In this document: one piece after another, positions 45,801-58,414 of the stretch
Layout: every line of letters begins with the position of its first letter
Numbering within the stretch: the stretch's first letter is position 1
From: Xiphophorus maculatus
Lineage: Eukaryota > Chordata > Actinopteri > Cyprinodontiformes > Poeciliidae
Direction: 5' to 3'
Assembly (NCBI RefSeq): GCF_002775205.1
Contig: NC_036446.1
Coordinates: 13,330,565 to 13,394,564, forward strand
DNA length: 64,000 nt
Program-made: the position numbers and the translations under genes
The notes under the pieces: model-generated
What the model saw: only the letters and a program-made list of their open reading frames with translations
Databases searched by the model: none
What the model was told of the DNA's origin: nothing

Positions 45801-48433
45801 CTCAAATGGGAGTATAAAAACATGCAGAAGATTACTCTTTGATCTAGGCAGCTAAGATGTTTTGAATCATTCTACTACTTAATGTTTTCGTAACATCCAT
45901 TAAATGAACATGCAACACATGCAAACATCTCCCAAGCGGAGATGTTTGCATGTGTTAGGGTTAACATTTAGATTTTAGCTCCAATCCAAATGTTGCCACT
46001 AAGATTGTATATGTGAAATAGAGCCAAGGCTTCAAATGTGACTGACTGAGGCTGATCAACAGTTTTTCAACTGCGATGAAAAAAATAAAAAATGGACGCA
46101 CAGCGCCGTTGCTCTTCTCAAAGATTTCGTGGGCGAGAAGTTTCAGGGGACCACAGTAGACCCCAGACTTAGCCGCCAGGTAGCGCTGGATGGCATGGTA
46201 GGTTTTCCCGCTGTTAGTGGGTCCAGAGTGAAAGACCACCTTCCTCTGGATGGCTCGGGCCTCAGGGTACCTGGTATAAACACAAAACATTCAGCTCCTT
46301 AACTAGTGTAACTTTTACAGGGATTTGATGTGATGAACCAAGCAGTAGTGAATCATTTTAATGTGGAAAGAAAATAACACATGGTTTCCAAATTGTGCTG
46401 CGCTTGTTACATGTATTTCCATTCAGACACCCTTTTTGCAGAACAGTCTTTTGCTGTAATTATAGCTGCAATAAAGTTTCCACAGGTTTTGCAAATCTAT
46501 AGACTGAGATTTAGACACACTATTCTTTAGAAAATACCTCAAACTAAGTTGGTCTGGATGGAGAGGATCAGTGGACTTCAAATTTTCAGGCCTTGACAAA
46601 AATCCTCACTTGGATTTAGGTCTAGATCTGGGGTGTGCAACCTTTGAAATTCAAAGAGTCAAACCTGCTTAGGGGTGCAGTTGTTACATTACCTTTTAAA
46701 AATCAACATGTTTCAATAAATATCTATTGTAAGAAATCTGTGGTCATTTAAAAAAAAGCAGCCAATTATTTCTATTTTTCAGTTTTAAGATAATGGAAAA
46801 AAAATCGCAACAAATAAATTTTCTTCTGTTGGACGTTGATATTTGTGGAAATGTGGGTAAAAAAGCAAAAAGCCGACTAGAAAAAATATTTCTGGTACTT
46901 TATGTGCCATTCTGTTGGAAACATGAAATGAGATTATTCCATGACAAACTAAAAAGCAGCTAAAACTTCCATCATAGTCATTTAGAGACATTGTGGAAAG
47001 CAAAAAGAGCCACTTGTAGCTCTATGATTTGTTCAGGCCGATGTTTAGCTGATTATTATTTAACCACTGATTTATGTGCAATGATAACTGAAATGTTTAC
47101 CAGTTTGCTGGGACTCTGAGGTCGGATATCTTTCTCAGGTCATCCATGCAGTCCAGCATGGGGAAGATTTGTTTGGCATGACGCATAAAGTATGGGTAGA
47201 TGTCATCGATGTGACCTGGGGAGAAGAAGAAGACGAGATGTAATAAATGTAAACGTTATTCTAATGAATTAGTAGAAACCTGAGGTGGCGCACCTGCGTT
47301 GCAGCAGATGTCGCTGAGGATGATGTGCAGATCAGCAGGGAGGGCCGTCATCTCCAGAACGTACTTCCTGAAGCTGATGAAGGCTTGGTGGAACAGACGA
47401 GCTGTTTGTTCGCAGAAAAATTACTTGATCACAAAAGGTGAACGAAGTTGCATGAATGTCAACATGTAGTGAAGTGCAAAGATATTCACACATCCAGAAA
47501 ATGTTCATATTTATTGCTACTTTTTTACTGTTTGTGCAGCTGAAACACTTAATTCCTTACATGCGGATTAATGAATAAATCTTACTTTGGCACAATATGA
47601 ACACATAACTCATTGTGGAGTTTTATGTGAAGGATAAATCTAAAGTATGGCGAAACTGTGACCCTTAAATAGACTCCAGTTCAACCATTTGTCTTTAGAA
47701 GCTACCTAATTGGTAAATAGAGTCCACTTGTGTGTTAATCAATCTAAATATATATGCAGCTACTTTGTGAGGACATTATGGCTTTGTTGAGAACATTAGT
47801 AAACAAACATCATGAAGACCAAGGAACACAGCAGGCGGGTCAGTGAGAAAGTTGTGGAGAAGCTTAAAGCAGGATTAGAAATATTCCAGGTTAAATGGTT
47901 GAACATTTTTCAAAGACCTGCATATAAATCCTTAGAGGACCACATCAGTCACTCACCATCCAGGCCGTGGTCTGCTGCCAACTTTTGCATCTCTTTTCTT
48001 TTGTAAAACTTGTTCAAGACTTTCAGCAGCTCATCTGAAAATCCCAGGAATAAAAGCAGATATTAACACCAGTTAAATCAACTTTTCTCGGTTGTTAATC
48101 AACACTCGCTCAGAATATCCCTCCAAAACAAAGAAGAAACTGTGGATCACTTTTGTCCAGCGGTTGCGTCAGTTCTGCTCCCACGGTCCCATCAGCCGGG
48201 TCGTCTGTCTTCAGCGAGACGGGGACAAACAGCGAGGTGTCCGGAGCCTTGGGGGGGACCCTATTAGAGGAAACATTTCTGCAGCAAGCCGCGGAACCAG
48301 GCAGCGAGTGCTGGAGCAACAGCCTAGAACCAGAAATCACTCTGCAGCCGCCTGCGGTGGTGTGAGCAGTCCGGGTGTTGAAGATGCATTGAAGCCGAGA
48401 AAACACAAAGTACACGGTGCGGTTCGCTGACAT
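39895..48433 (-). CDS. supv3l1: SUV3-like mitochondrial ATP-dependent RNA helicase (complete, 773 aa)
   Basis: DExH/Ski2-like helicase that works with PNPase in the mitochondrial matrix to degrade RNA. Exons: 48151-48433, 47957-48034, 47294-47401, 47101-47215, 46102-46270, 45286-45397, 44892-44969, 44668-44759, 43666-43846, 42841-42934, 42473-42592, 42270-42369, 42095-42175, 40835-41011, 40367-40515 and 39895-40279; 2322 nt in frame. The start at 48433 ([15 protein letters not shown]) aligns with human MSFSRALLWARL and gives a basic mitochondrial presequence; an upstream in-frame ATG at 48502 is less likely. Motif I GPTNSGKT is at residues 211-218, motif II DEIQ at 295-298, motif [10 protein letters not shown] at 470-477. 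The C-terminal domain continues with [28 protein letters not shown] and [19 protein letters not shown]. The last exon ends in a low-complexity Ser/Arg/Ala stretch, then [19 protein letters not shown] and a lysine-rich tail, as in the human protein. It lies 1.5 kb upstream of hkdc1, same strand. Confidence 0.96.
41012..42094. other. supv3l1 intron 13
   Basis: Between exons 13 and 14, 1083 bp of AT-rich sequence with poly-T and poly-A runs; I see no exon, clear transposon end or RNA gene. Confidence 0.6.
42935..43665. other. supv3l1 intron 9
   Basis: Between exons 9 and 10, 731 bp of AT-rich sequence without recognisable features. Confidence 0.6.
43927..44645. mobile_element. Dispersed repeat with X-box palindromes (copy 2)
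   Basis: Lies in supv3l1 intron 8. In inverted orientation it matches the copy at 17030-17525: both contain an ATCAATAACAAT-type end, GAATATTCAATA, CATTCTGGG.GATGTAGGC, a GGTTGG-AATCA-CTCACT segment and GTTGCTAGGTAAC palindromes (here 44158-44170 and 44217-44229). It is interrupted at about 44260-44490 by a poly-T-led, AT-rich insertion resembling a retroelement 3' tail in minus orientation. The family name is unknown to me; no coding frame is visible. Confidence 0.6.
44158..44230. promoter_or_regulatory. Pair of RFX X-box-like palindromes
   Basis: GTTGCTAGGTAAC occurs at 44158-44170 and again at 44217-44229, 59 bases apart. This matches the symmetric X-box (GTTGCYNNGGYAAC-like) recognised by RFX factors. 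They belong to a dispersed repeat, so function is uncertain. Confidence 0.45.
45398..46101. other. supv3l1 intron 5
   Basis: A 704-bp intron. It contains two close X-box-like palindromes (GATGCTAGGTAAC at 45608-45620 and GTTGCTAGGTAAC at 45640-45652) in a short GC-rich patch, and otherwise AT-rich sequence. Confidence 0.6.
46430..47030. mobile_element. Decayed DNA transposon remnants in supv3l1 intron 4
   Basis: From about 46430 to 46620 the sequence resembles the antisense Tc1-related remnants at 7575 and 63050. From about 46628 a separate element begins (GGGGTGTGCAACCTTTGAA) and closes near 47020 with GAGCCACTTGTAGCTC, a hAT-like inverted pair similar to the element at 25408-25822. There is no open frame. 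Confidence 0.4.
47640..47935 (+). mobile_element. Tc1-like transposase N-terminal fragment
   Basis: The plus strand translates to [20 protein letters not shown] (from about 47815), the start of the helix-turn-helix DNA-binding region of fish Tc1-like transposases. It then breaks down. The fragment is in supv3l1 intron 2 and is inactive. Confidence 0.65.
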
Positions 48434-49356
48434 TACTGCGGGCGGATATGTAACCGAGCCCCGGCAGGTTCTCTGGACCTTTCTCGAAGTTGTTATTACC
48501 ACTCCATACTGTTAAACTGCGCGAAATATTTAGCTCACACAACAAACCCCAGCAGAGGACGGTCAACACATTTCTGGTATTACCAGCGTGGTACAGGACC
48601 GCTCTGCCGAGAGATATGCCTGTATAAAAACCTTCAACGAAATTTAATTATTTTATGTTTTCGAAAACGATATTTTAGAAGTCTATTTTAACGTAATATT
48701 CTAATATTACGTAATTATATTTTATTTAAAAATACGCCAGTTGGTGGGCATTTTACAAATACACTAATGAGGCATATATAAGGACACCCTTAAAGCTGAT
48801 CTCGAAGATCGCTTATCAAACTAAGAAGCTGGTCACGATAGATATTTATGCGTTACATTTAATTTCCCTTTGGGATAATTTTGTTAATTGAACTGGAAAT
48901 GTGTTTTAGTTTAAATGCAGTTATTTACGCATTTAAATATATACGTATCTTACGTATTAAGATAAAAATTATATAATATATTTAATGACATGAATACCGA
49001 AAGTATTTATTGAATTGTGGTACTTTTGGCTCTGAAAGTAATTTGTTTCAGTTTCTTGAATCTGAAAAATGGCGATTGATCAACTAAAGAATAACGAACT
49101 TCTCTAATTCTACATGAGGTACGTACTTAATGTTTCTACTAAGCGTTTATGCATCCTTTTAGATTTACAGAAGAAAAAATATCTTCAAAAAGTTGGAAAA
49201 TTACAATTTAAGTCAGTTTCAAATTATGACTGGCTACTTGACATCTGTCAAAAAAGCATCGGGCCATAAACAGAAAAAAGTTTTTTTTAATTAAAATTAG
49301 TTTAATCATTTCCGAATTTTTAGACTGCCAAAAAGACACAAAGTTTTTCAAACTAA
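48434..49356. other. supv3l1 promoter and vps26a downstream flank
   Basis: The first ~170 bases upstream of the supv3l1 ATG are relatively GC-rich and should include its promoter. Beyond about 48620 the sequence turns strongly AT-rich up to the vps26a polyadenylation region. No other gene was seen. Confidence 0.55.
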
Positions 49357-51545
49357 GTTCAGTATAAATCTGCTTTATTCATGATTTTAGCTATATACAT
49401 TTGAGTTTGGTGTATAGAATACATACACACACATTATCCCATACACACAGTCACACAATGACATGAGTAGACAAACATGCAGGAAACAAAGAGGCAGAGA
49501 CTGTTGGCTTTGAAGTGTTTTTGACCGTAAAGAAAACCCAACAAATTCTGACCAAAAGCCAAAAAAAAAAAAAAACGATTTTTTTTTCAGTAAATTACAC
49601 CATTTCCACACAAGATAAGACACAGATTACATGATCAAAACTAGAATATAAGGACAGTGAAAACCTGAACTTTAGATTTGTCTGTTCAAACTAATTGAAA
49701 ACGAATGCAACACCAAACATAAGAAGCAAAAAATAAATAAACATATAAAGCTGATTTAAAATGTGTAGCGAAAAAGAAAAAAGACTCAGAAAATCTGAGG
49801 TGAAGTTGTTTCTTGAGTGGTGATAACTTTCAGGAAACTTGCCCCTTCAACACAAAGTACAGCACTGAAGAGCAAAGTGTCCACAGATCAGAGCTGGAGG
49901 CAGAAATCGCATGGGACTGATAACAGTGTCATTAAAGCAAGACCTAAACCACAGGTCTGAGCATCACAGTGGAACATCGTTGCATTTACAGTATGTGGAA
50001 AGCACATCCCTTCCTGTGGTTACAACAGAAGCCATAAACCGTTTATTACGATATTATTCTGGATATATTGAACCAGTGGGCTCAAAAAGCTTTAACCCCT
50101 GAAGACTAACAAGATCAGTAAATATACAGGCTGATCCTTCTGGCTAGCAGCTATGCAGCGACAACAGAGTCGTGTTTTCCAGGTAAAAGTGGAAGGATGC
50201 AACTTCTATCTGTGAGCTGTTGAAATGAGAAGGAAAATGTTTCACACTGAGGGACTGGTCAGCTGACAGAAAAAATGTGAATGCAAAGGACAAATATCAC
50301 ATTGTGATCACTGAATGCCTTCATTCTAATTAAATAGGAATTTACAGAATTTCAGCAATGAAATTAAAACTGTATCATCCACCAAACACACCCTGAAATG
50401 CTTTTTCATTTTTTTAACAATATGAGCAAACCAATCCCACCATAGCAAATATACGGTATTTCAGTCATAAGCAGAACTGAGAAGGATCAAAGACAACATT
50501 GTGCGAAGACTTTGACATGTCATGACCTTTAAAATAATTTACACAAGTTCCTGCTATAGCCTGACACAAACTTTTTAGAGACAAATGAATCGATCTTAGC
50601 AAGAGTAAAATGCTTTCTCTTCGATATCTGTAGTGCTTTTTGACAGTCAAACAAAAAACCTGCAGATTATTTGACCTAAATAAATCACCTTAAGATAATT
50701 CATTTTAAAAAGATATGAAGCTCTGAACGGCAACCACAGTCACATTAAGGTGGAGTTATGCTTTTCTTTAAGTGAGAACTATAGTGTGGGTTTTACGTCG
50801 TTGTGGACACTTATTGCACTTGACTCCCCAATTAAAGCAGAACTTCTGTAAACCGCTGTAACATCTTTGTAGTAATAAATCCGCTCCACTATGACATCCT
50901 TGACTCTCCAGCTCAGTGAACGGCAGCTCACAGTCAGGTAGTGTATATAAATACAGAGCGTAATTGTCGCCTCGTTTGGTCTTTGAAGCCTTTCATTCTC
51001 AGAGCAGCTCATGCAGACTCTACGAAGCGATACTTTTATGTAAAGTGTGCAGAAACGTGTGAGAGAAAGTCCAGAAGCTCTTGATTCAGAAGAAGTGCTG
51101 CAGTGGTCTGTAGCCATCTTCTCCTCCTCTTTCTTTTTGCATTCAGCAGACTGAGACTGTATGGCTTCATGTATGTGTGCTTGCTTTGTGTATTTATAGT
51201 CCAGAGGAGCAAGAATTAACTCGGCCGTCTTTTCTAATTGGGCTGCTCTTCACGTTAGCTTTAACATTCGACAGCAGACTTGTGTTGTTGCTTTTGTGTG
51301 CATCTGATTGTGTGTTTCAGCTCTAGTTGAGAGCGCCATGGTGGCAGCTCACATCCCAAGCTGTGAAGTGGTGAGCAGGGTTTGTGGGGAAAAGGGAAGT
51401 CTGAGGATTACTAATGTGTATTTGTGTTGACAGACATTTCTCAGTCCATGGAGAGAGCAGGGTCAGCCCTCACACCTCTGGCTGTTCTGCAGGAAGGAGC
51501 TGTGATGCGTTTGCGTGAGTTTTCAGTTTTTCTCGGGTGCGACCT
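49357..51545 (-). other. Probable vps26a 3' UTR
   Basis: About 2.2 kb follows the vps26a stop codon. A canonical AATAAA on the gene strand lies at 49374-49379, and no other gene intervenes. Short open frames here (for example minus 50779-51117) resemble no protein I recognise and are best read as untranslated sequence. A long 3' UTR would suggest post-transcriptional control, which is inference. Confidence 0.5.
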
Positions 51546-54500
51546 TCACATCTCCGGCTGCTCTGCGGAAACCGGCTGGCTTCTGGGCTCGGGCGACTCG
51601 TAGCGCTGGTGGAAGTTTCTTTTCCTCATCTTCTCTGGAGCTTTTCTCCACAAAACAATCTCCTACACACAAAAGTAGAGGGCAGAGTTAATGGCGCACA
51701 GTTTCACCAAACAGAATCAGGCTTAAAAATTTAATTGAAAATGTGAAAAAAGCAAAATACTGCAGCTGAAAAGTCAAAAGAAACGCTTGTAAATTGTATT
51801 CAAGGTGCTGCTGCGCCTGTAGTGTCACTCTAAGAAATAACAGACCTCAAGTTTAGCTAGGTTTACAGCTAAGATCAATCGATTCTGAAGAATTTGTATG
51901 GTTGTTGTGAAAGTTTTATGATTTTTATTTGCATACTAAGAAAAATCTGCAGTCATGTTCATAGACAACACTAATGACAAAACTGTTTCAATTTGCAATT
52001 TAATAATTTTTGTAAACAGAGTCACACTGATGGTCATTTTTTTAGATTAAACCCTAAAGGTTTAAAGTTAACAAAACAAAACTTAAAACTGAGAAGCAGA
52101 AGACAAAGACAAGCTGCACAGAAATCTGAGAATATGTGACTCCATCTGCCATCAAGTAATTTAACTTCCTTTCCATCTGCTTTGTGTGTAGAAAAGTATT
52201 TGTAGAAAGATTTAAAGTATGTAATTATAACGTTTTAACGTTATAATAATGTTACTGTAATGTTGATGAACTCTAACCTGTAAAGCAAAGATTGATTTTG
52301 TGGAGAGATGAGAGACTTGTATGGCTCACTAATACAAAGTATCCAGGTGACACATTAAGTCAGAGAAAAGGGAGATCTGGTGTTAGAATGCTGGTCAGAA
52401 CTGGAGTAAACATTACAATGTCTACCAATAACACACAAGAATTTTAGTGCTACAAGTAACACTAATAATAAAAAAAGTCAACCTGGTCTCACAAAAGAGA
52501 ATTTTTAAATCCGTCCACAAGTTTCTGGTTAGTTACGCCTCCCAGCTGTTGCTCTCCTGACTTCCTCTTCATCATTGGATTAAATCCTCACTTTACAAAC
52601 TCAAATTGAAGCAGGAGAATTTTCTAACACTACTTTTACCTTCAACAGACATGATGTGACACATTCATGCTGGAGTTCAGTGATCCCAAAATCACTCTTT
52701 GGCAACTTTGCTCTTAGCTGCCTAAAGCTAATTTTTTTAAACACATTTCTCCACTTTGGACATGGAAATTAGTACAACTATAACTAACAAGCCTGAACAC
52801 AATTCAAAAGAAGTAAAAATGCAAAAAATAAATAAAATAAGATAAATGTCCTTTAACAGTTGAAAAAAATATCTCCTCAAACGTCATCTCCAACAATGTT
52901 AATGTTGCAGTTTGTCAAAATGAACTCATGAACTCTTGTGTATCCAATTATAATTTGCTTGTTTTACACAGAAATCAGTGTTTTATGAGTAATTATATGA
53001 TGTACCAAATCATCACATGATAAGAAATAAAAGTCAAATGATTCTCACAAACTGAAAATACGTTAAGACAAGGATTAACAAAATATCCTGTGCAAATTGC
53101 CGCAGTTTGAATAGTAAAACATTGGGGCATTTCTCCAAAACTGACGTAAAACTGAGGAGTGTCATTTGTTTTGTTTGAAAACTGAACCATTAACCTTTTA
53201 AATAAAGTATGAAACCAGCATTTTTTTGTAGCACTAGTTAGGCTAAAAAAATCAAACTTTATGTCCAAATATTTAAAGTCAGCTGTTGGTCTTTGCTTAT
53301 TTATGAGTATTAGAAATGATGCATCCAGGTGAATTACCTGTTGTTTAAAGTATCTCCTGTCCTCCTCATCCACCAGCACCAGATTGAGAAAGTAGCGAAC
53401 CGAGAACTTCTTATTAACGTCCCTCATGGTGGCCGTTAAGTCATATCCTGGAAAAAGCAGAGCCAGCGATAAGCTAACAACATAAGTACGGTGATTTATA
53501 GTTGCAACAAAGCTTCCAATGCAGATCATCACATGCTTTGGAAGAAGCCAGGACTTACCTGCCAGGAAGAGTCTGATTGGGATCGATTCTCCTTTAACTG
53601 GAGCGCCGTCCATGATCTCATACTTTGCAACCGTTTCCGTCTCGGTTGTAGTGCTCGGACCTGACAGAGACAAAAACAAACTAATTAAGTCTTGGTATTA
53701 ACTGTTGTGCTTTGATTGGGTTTGTTTTATTTTTTACGTGCTGCTGTTCTGGATTCATACCTATGCCTGTTACCTCCTTCTTGATGAGCTGCAGCTCCAT
53801 GTGCTGGATTTTAATCCTGACCAGGAGGAAGTAAATCTTCCCAACTATCACGTCCTTCAGGTGGTATCTAGCAGACAAAGCAAAGAAATATCCTCAAACT
53901 CAATGGAAAATAAGGATGTTTTATTAGAAAGTTGAAACATTAAGTCATCTTTCTTACTTGGATTTGTTGTATTCAAACTCGATGTGAAGACAGTCCTCGA
54001 TGCCGACCTCCATCTTAATGGAGTTGTTTACGTCTGGATAAGTGGCCAGCTGATGAACAATTAACTCGTATTCCTTTATTAAGTCAGACAGACGGCGGAC
54101 TATTGTCACCCGGAGGAAATATCTGAGAGAAAAACACAACAAAACGTTCAACCTCAACATCCTAAATCTTTACTGAACAAGATTAAAGTAAATTCATGCA
54201 AGTAGAAGCAGGCATGACATTCCTAACTATAATATGTATACAGAGTTTATGGTCTTGATTGATTTTATCCTCTGTCCAATGCAATATTTTTTGTATTTGT
54301 AGCAATAACAATCAAAGTGATGATAAAAAAAAATTTAGAAATTCCTCACACTGCTTTTTTGTGTAATTCCTACAAGCTGAGCCCTACGAAAATTATTGTA
54401 AGTAAAATTTACACATTATCAAATAGATTACTTCAGCAAAACAGTTTCATTCAACAGCACAATAACTGCATTCAATCATATTTTCAAAAATAAAAATGAT

Positions 54501-57500
54501 TCCAAACATTTATCCAGTTTTAGGGTTTCAGAAATCAGTAAGATTCTTATTTTTTAAGATAAATCACAATTTTCATCACAACCATTTCTCCTCAGTGATG
54601 AAAAACAAAACAAAATAAGAGACAGATGCATTTATAATGATGCAAATTATCTCTGCTTCCCACAAGGAACTATTTTCACAACACTATAATTCAGTCCTAG
54701 TAACAATTTCAAATCTGTTGAGCCAGAAGGAAAAACACACAGAGCTATACTTTTAGATCCCAGTATAAATCACACCAATATTTACTGGTCCTTTGAGCAG
54801 TCACCTCCCCCTGCTGCCTTTCAGCAGGGCAACACAGCAAGATAACCTTGAACAACGTTCCTACAGTCTGTCTGCACCCAGCAGGTTGAGCTGGGTAGTT
54901 TTACATTCGCATACCTGCAAAGTAAAAAATGCACAACAGTAAAAATATTAGCTGCAGCCCAGGTGTTGCTAGTGTACCTTAGCCTGACGTTTGCGCCGAT
55001 GTAGGACTCATAAGGCTTCTCCACCTGCATGAACTCAAAGTCGTAGCTTCTGTTCTGGGTTAGCTCTCCAGGCAAGGCCAGCTCTTTCACCAAGTCCACA
55101 AACTCATGGGTGTTGCTCTTATCAGAGAACAGCTCTGAGACAACAGAGAAAGGATAATTAGTGATTGATTATTGCTTACATATGATGTGTTTATAGTTTA
55201 ACTTCATTAGTTTTAATTCTCCACTGTAGGGAAGAATAAAGCTGGTCAGAGAGAATCACCTCTAAGAGTGAACAATTGTGTCAAACGTGGCTTTTTTTTA
55301 ATGAAGTTTTCCAAGTGTTTTGTATACATTTACAACTTAAATTAAGTAATCTTATATATTTGTTGGTTGAAATTAGCGAGGTTTATCCTGTTATCTTGAC
55401 TGCGGTTTGCTTCTGCACACCTTAATTGTTTGTTTACTGAAAATATTTTACAACCTTACTGTGCTGAAAGCCTCCTGCTGCAAACTTATCCGTTGCACTA
55501 CTGTAAATGTGTCGATATAGATCACATGTGTAATGCTTTAGCTGTCTGATAAACACACAAAACAGACGGGAAATGTGTGCAACCTGAGCCAATACAACTA
55601 GAAGCACACCATAATGAAACAATTCCTCCTGTCAACATGGAGAAAATATGGCTTAATTGAAAACAAAGCTGAAAAAGGATGCGCCACGTACAACTATTAT
55701 ATACAGGATAATAAAAAAAAAACTTAAATTAGCATTACATCAATATTTAGTGTTCAGATTCAGTGTAATCTACCCAGTGTTCGCGCACAGGGTGAGGAGG
55801 ATTTAACATGACGACCACATGCCTTCATAAACCTTTTGTCCAAATGACGACATGTGAACCAACTGCTGCGGCACAGAAGCACAGGTCAAGAACGAAGTCT
55901 AAACCTTACGTCTCATCCAGAACACAGTAAACCAGCAACAGCATGATGTGAATTATAAATCAGTCCCAGCTGGCTCACCTATCTGTCCGACAAACTCGAT
56001 GCGGATCCCCTGATGATCCAGCCGCTTCCCTCCCTGCTTCACATTTAGATTCACCTGCAGAGGGAAAATTAGTTGCGTCAACGTTTATTAATAGCTACAC
56101 GCTGCCAGTGTTGGGAGCCATATTCCTATTCCAGAAGTGTTGGACACACCAAAGGGAAAAAATGTCCTTTATTTTATTATGCGCTGATTGTTTAGCATTA
56201 AGTTCACAATTTAAAATCACAACAATTCAACAAATTATCTGAAATGATCCATTTATTTTTTTCCTTCTAAAACAACATAAAGAATCACTGATAAAGATTA
56301 AATATTAGAAATGACAGAACACAAGCACTGAGCATACAAATGAAATAAATTATATATAATTTAAAAAAAATCCAGCAACTAAAATATTTTCTTACTCTGG
56401 TTACAAACATTGAGTTAAAACTGGTCTAAAAAATAAACTAAGGCATTTGTATAAGAATTTAAAGCTTTAAATACCTTAAATCGATTATGTGTCTGTAAGG
56501 ACAGTTTACTGCTGATTAAAATCAACCACACCTCTTATTTTTAAAATCTTCATATAAACGTTGTAGTTTATTAACAATTCTATAACAATTCTACAACGTT
56601 AGTCCATTTAAGGTTGGTCACAAAATTAGCTTAAAAAAAAATCAACAAAAAAAAACTTTTTCAGCCAAAAGGTCCAAATAAAGTAAATCCTAAATAAAAC
56701 AGTTGAATTTCAGGCTTGGATACGACACTTGTGGTGAATATGTGCTATGTAAATAAACTGAATTTAAAATATCAAACCCAAATACCTTTGACCCTGTTTA
56801 AACATCAGGAGGCATTATGTAGACACCTTTAACCTTTGACCATCTAGTCACATTTTCATGTTGTTTTTACAGTGAGATTTGATTATTTTCTGTCTCTTTT
56901 CAATCACCGTTTTTTGCCTTTTGGGCGTTGCACTGCATTTTTTTACCTTCATCATTGTACCTTTACAGTTTTATTTATTAATTTAATTTCATTTAATGAC
57001 TTGATAGAGATCATAACTACAAAATTTTAGCATTTTTAATTCCTGGGGGAAAAAAAAAAACTCCAGTCAAAACAAACTCAGGCAACAACGGTTACAAAAA
57101 ATGGCAACAAAATGATTATTTTTCACAAGTATGAAGTGATAATACATGAATACAAAATGGGGATGAATTTTGCTCACGAGAACCATGTTCACCTTTCCAG
57201 ACACCGACTCTCCATCATAGAACAGGTAGTGTTTCTCCACTTTTCCATCTTCTGTCTTTAACTCGGCGGTTTTTCTGTTCTCTGCATCATTCAGCACCAC
57301 ATCTATATCACATACCGGCCCAAACAATCCTCCCAGAAAACTCTGGAAACAAAGAAAACACGATACATGAGAGATGTGCCGCAGATATTGTGTTGACACC
57401 AAAACTGTGGAGAAACAGTATTTTTTATTACAGTTTTTGGCTTCTTAAATGGACATTGTGCCTTTTTTCAGCATTTGTAAGGCTTACACTTACAGCAGGA

Positions 57501-58222
57501 GGATTTGTTTACACACTATATTACTGTGGGATGTGGGAATAATAAGTTTCTGTGCTATAAAGTCAAATTCCCCAAACTGCTAAACCAGACTGAAGGATAA
57601 TAGCAGCCTTTGATGTTGCCACAACAACCCCAATCATCACCAGCTGCATTGACAACATGCTGCAGCATGCAGGAGCTAAAGATGTTGAAGAATGAGCTCA
57701 GTCATCAGGATGACAGTCAGCTGCACAGGAGGAATCAATGAGGCGAACAGAAAAACTTTACAGTGCAGTCACTGAGAACTCACAACACAAGCAAATTTCT
57801 TCATGATCGACAGAGATGATTGATTTATTGTAAGGAATTTAAAGGGCTGCTGCAGTTGCTCAGAGTGCATGTGACATTTCAACTTCACATTCCAGAGAGC
57901 TAGCCAGGGCACATTACCAAAACCCACTTGCTGCACCTACATACAAATTAAGCACGCATTAATAAAGCTACTAAACATTAATGGTTGAGAGGACCGTTTT
58001 AAAAAGCTGTTAAGTAGTTAGAAAGCTAAAACATGTCAGGAAAAACGGCTTAATACTGATGCTAATTAGCCCAACCCTGAAAGATTATCCCTGACAGACT
58101 TTTATTTCTGCTGTCCAGTTCACTTCACAGGCCCTTGCGGTGTTGAGGTGTTTTTAATCTTTATTTAAAAGTAAAACAACTTCAACGTGTTGTCGGCTAT
58201 GTCTTGGTTTTATACTCACCAT
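51546..58222 (-). CDS. vps26a: Retromer subunit VPS26A (complete, 328 aa)
   Basis: Arrestin-fold subunit of the retromer (with VPS35 and VPS29), which recycles cargo from endosomes to the trans-Golgi network or plasma membrane. Exons: 58220-58222 (ATG only), 57193-57342, 55979-56054, 54978-55134, 53958-54122, 53761-53867, 53559-53660, 53338-53447 and 51546-51662; 987 nt including stop, all GT-AG. The protein begins M-SFLGGLFGPVCDIDVVLND and contains KHYLFYDGESVSGK, RIEFVGQIELFSDKSNTHEF, YDFEFMQVEKPYESYIG, ATYPDVNNSIKMEVGIEDC and RYFLNLVLVDEEDRRYFKQQ. It ends WRKAPEKMRKRNFHQRYE...SAEQPEM. It is nearly collinear with human VPS26A (327 aa), and the EQPEM end favours VPS26A over VPS26B. Translation starts with an ATG that is immediately followed by the first donor site. 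Confidence 0.97.
51663..53337. other. vps26a intron 8
   Basis: A 1.7-kb AT-rich intron between the last two coding exons. No transposon ends, RNA genes or extra exons were recognised. A long minus-strand open frame (52993-53679) is exons 7-8 read through into the introns, not a separate gene. Confidence 0.65.
54123..54977. other. vps26a intron 4
   Basis: An 855-bp AT-rich intron; nothing else recognised. Confidence 0.6.
55135..55978. other. vps26a intron 3
   Basis: An 844-bp intron; nothing recognised beyond AT-rich sequence. Confidence 0.6.
56055..57192. other. vps26a intron 2
   Basis: An 1138-bp AT-rich intron with poly-A runs; no recognisable features. Confidence 0.6.
57343..58219. other. 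vps26a intron 1
   Basis: An 877-bp intron between the ATG-only exon and exon 2; no clear features. Confidence 0.6.
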
Positions 58223-58400
58223 CTCGCCGTCTTGCCAGTTGGAGCTAACTGCTAGCCTCCCTCCGTTTAGCCTGACGGTCTGCAATAGGAGGGAGGGAGG
58301 GAGGGGGGGCGGTTGGCGTAGTAACAGGTTTCCCGTCACGTGACCTGCGTGATGTGGGTGTGGGCGGAGTCAGTGGAAGCCGGAACACCTCAGATGACGT
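58223..58400 (-). promoter_or_regulatory. vps26a promoter with CLEAR/E-box palindrome
   Basis: A GC-rich TATA-less promoter directly upstream of the vps26a ATG. A GGGAGGG-repeat and GC box lie at about 58289-58312, the perfect palindrome GTCACGTGAC at 58335-58344, and a TGACGT half-CRE at 58395-58400. GTCACGTGAC is the consensus CLEAR/E-box bound by TFEB/TFE3/MITF and also by USF. Retromer acts in the endolysosomal system, so a TFEB site would fit, but occupancy is inferred, not shown. Confidence 0.55.
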
Positions 58401-58414
58401 TGTATAAGTAAGAG

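Noticed and set aside
48434..48502. Longer supv3l1 start at an upstream in-frame ATG
   Set aside because: The added 23 residues do not resemble the family; the ATG at 48433 aligns with the human start and gives a good presequence.
50779..51117. 112-codon minus-strand frame
   Set aside because: It lies in the probable vps26a 3' UTR and shows no protein features.
52993..53679. 228-codon open frame on the minus strand
   Set aside because: It is vps26a exons 7 and 8 with intron read-through; splice sites and homology define the true exons.
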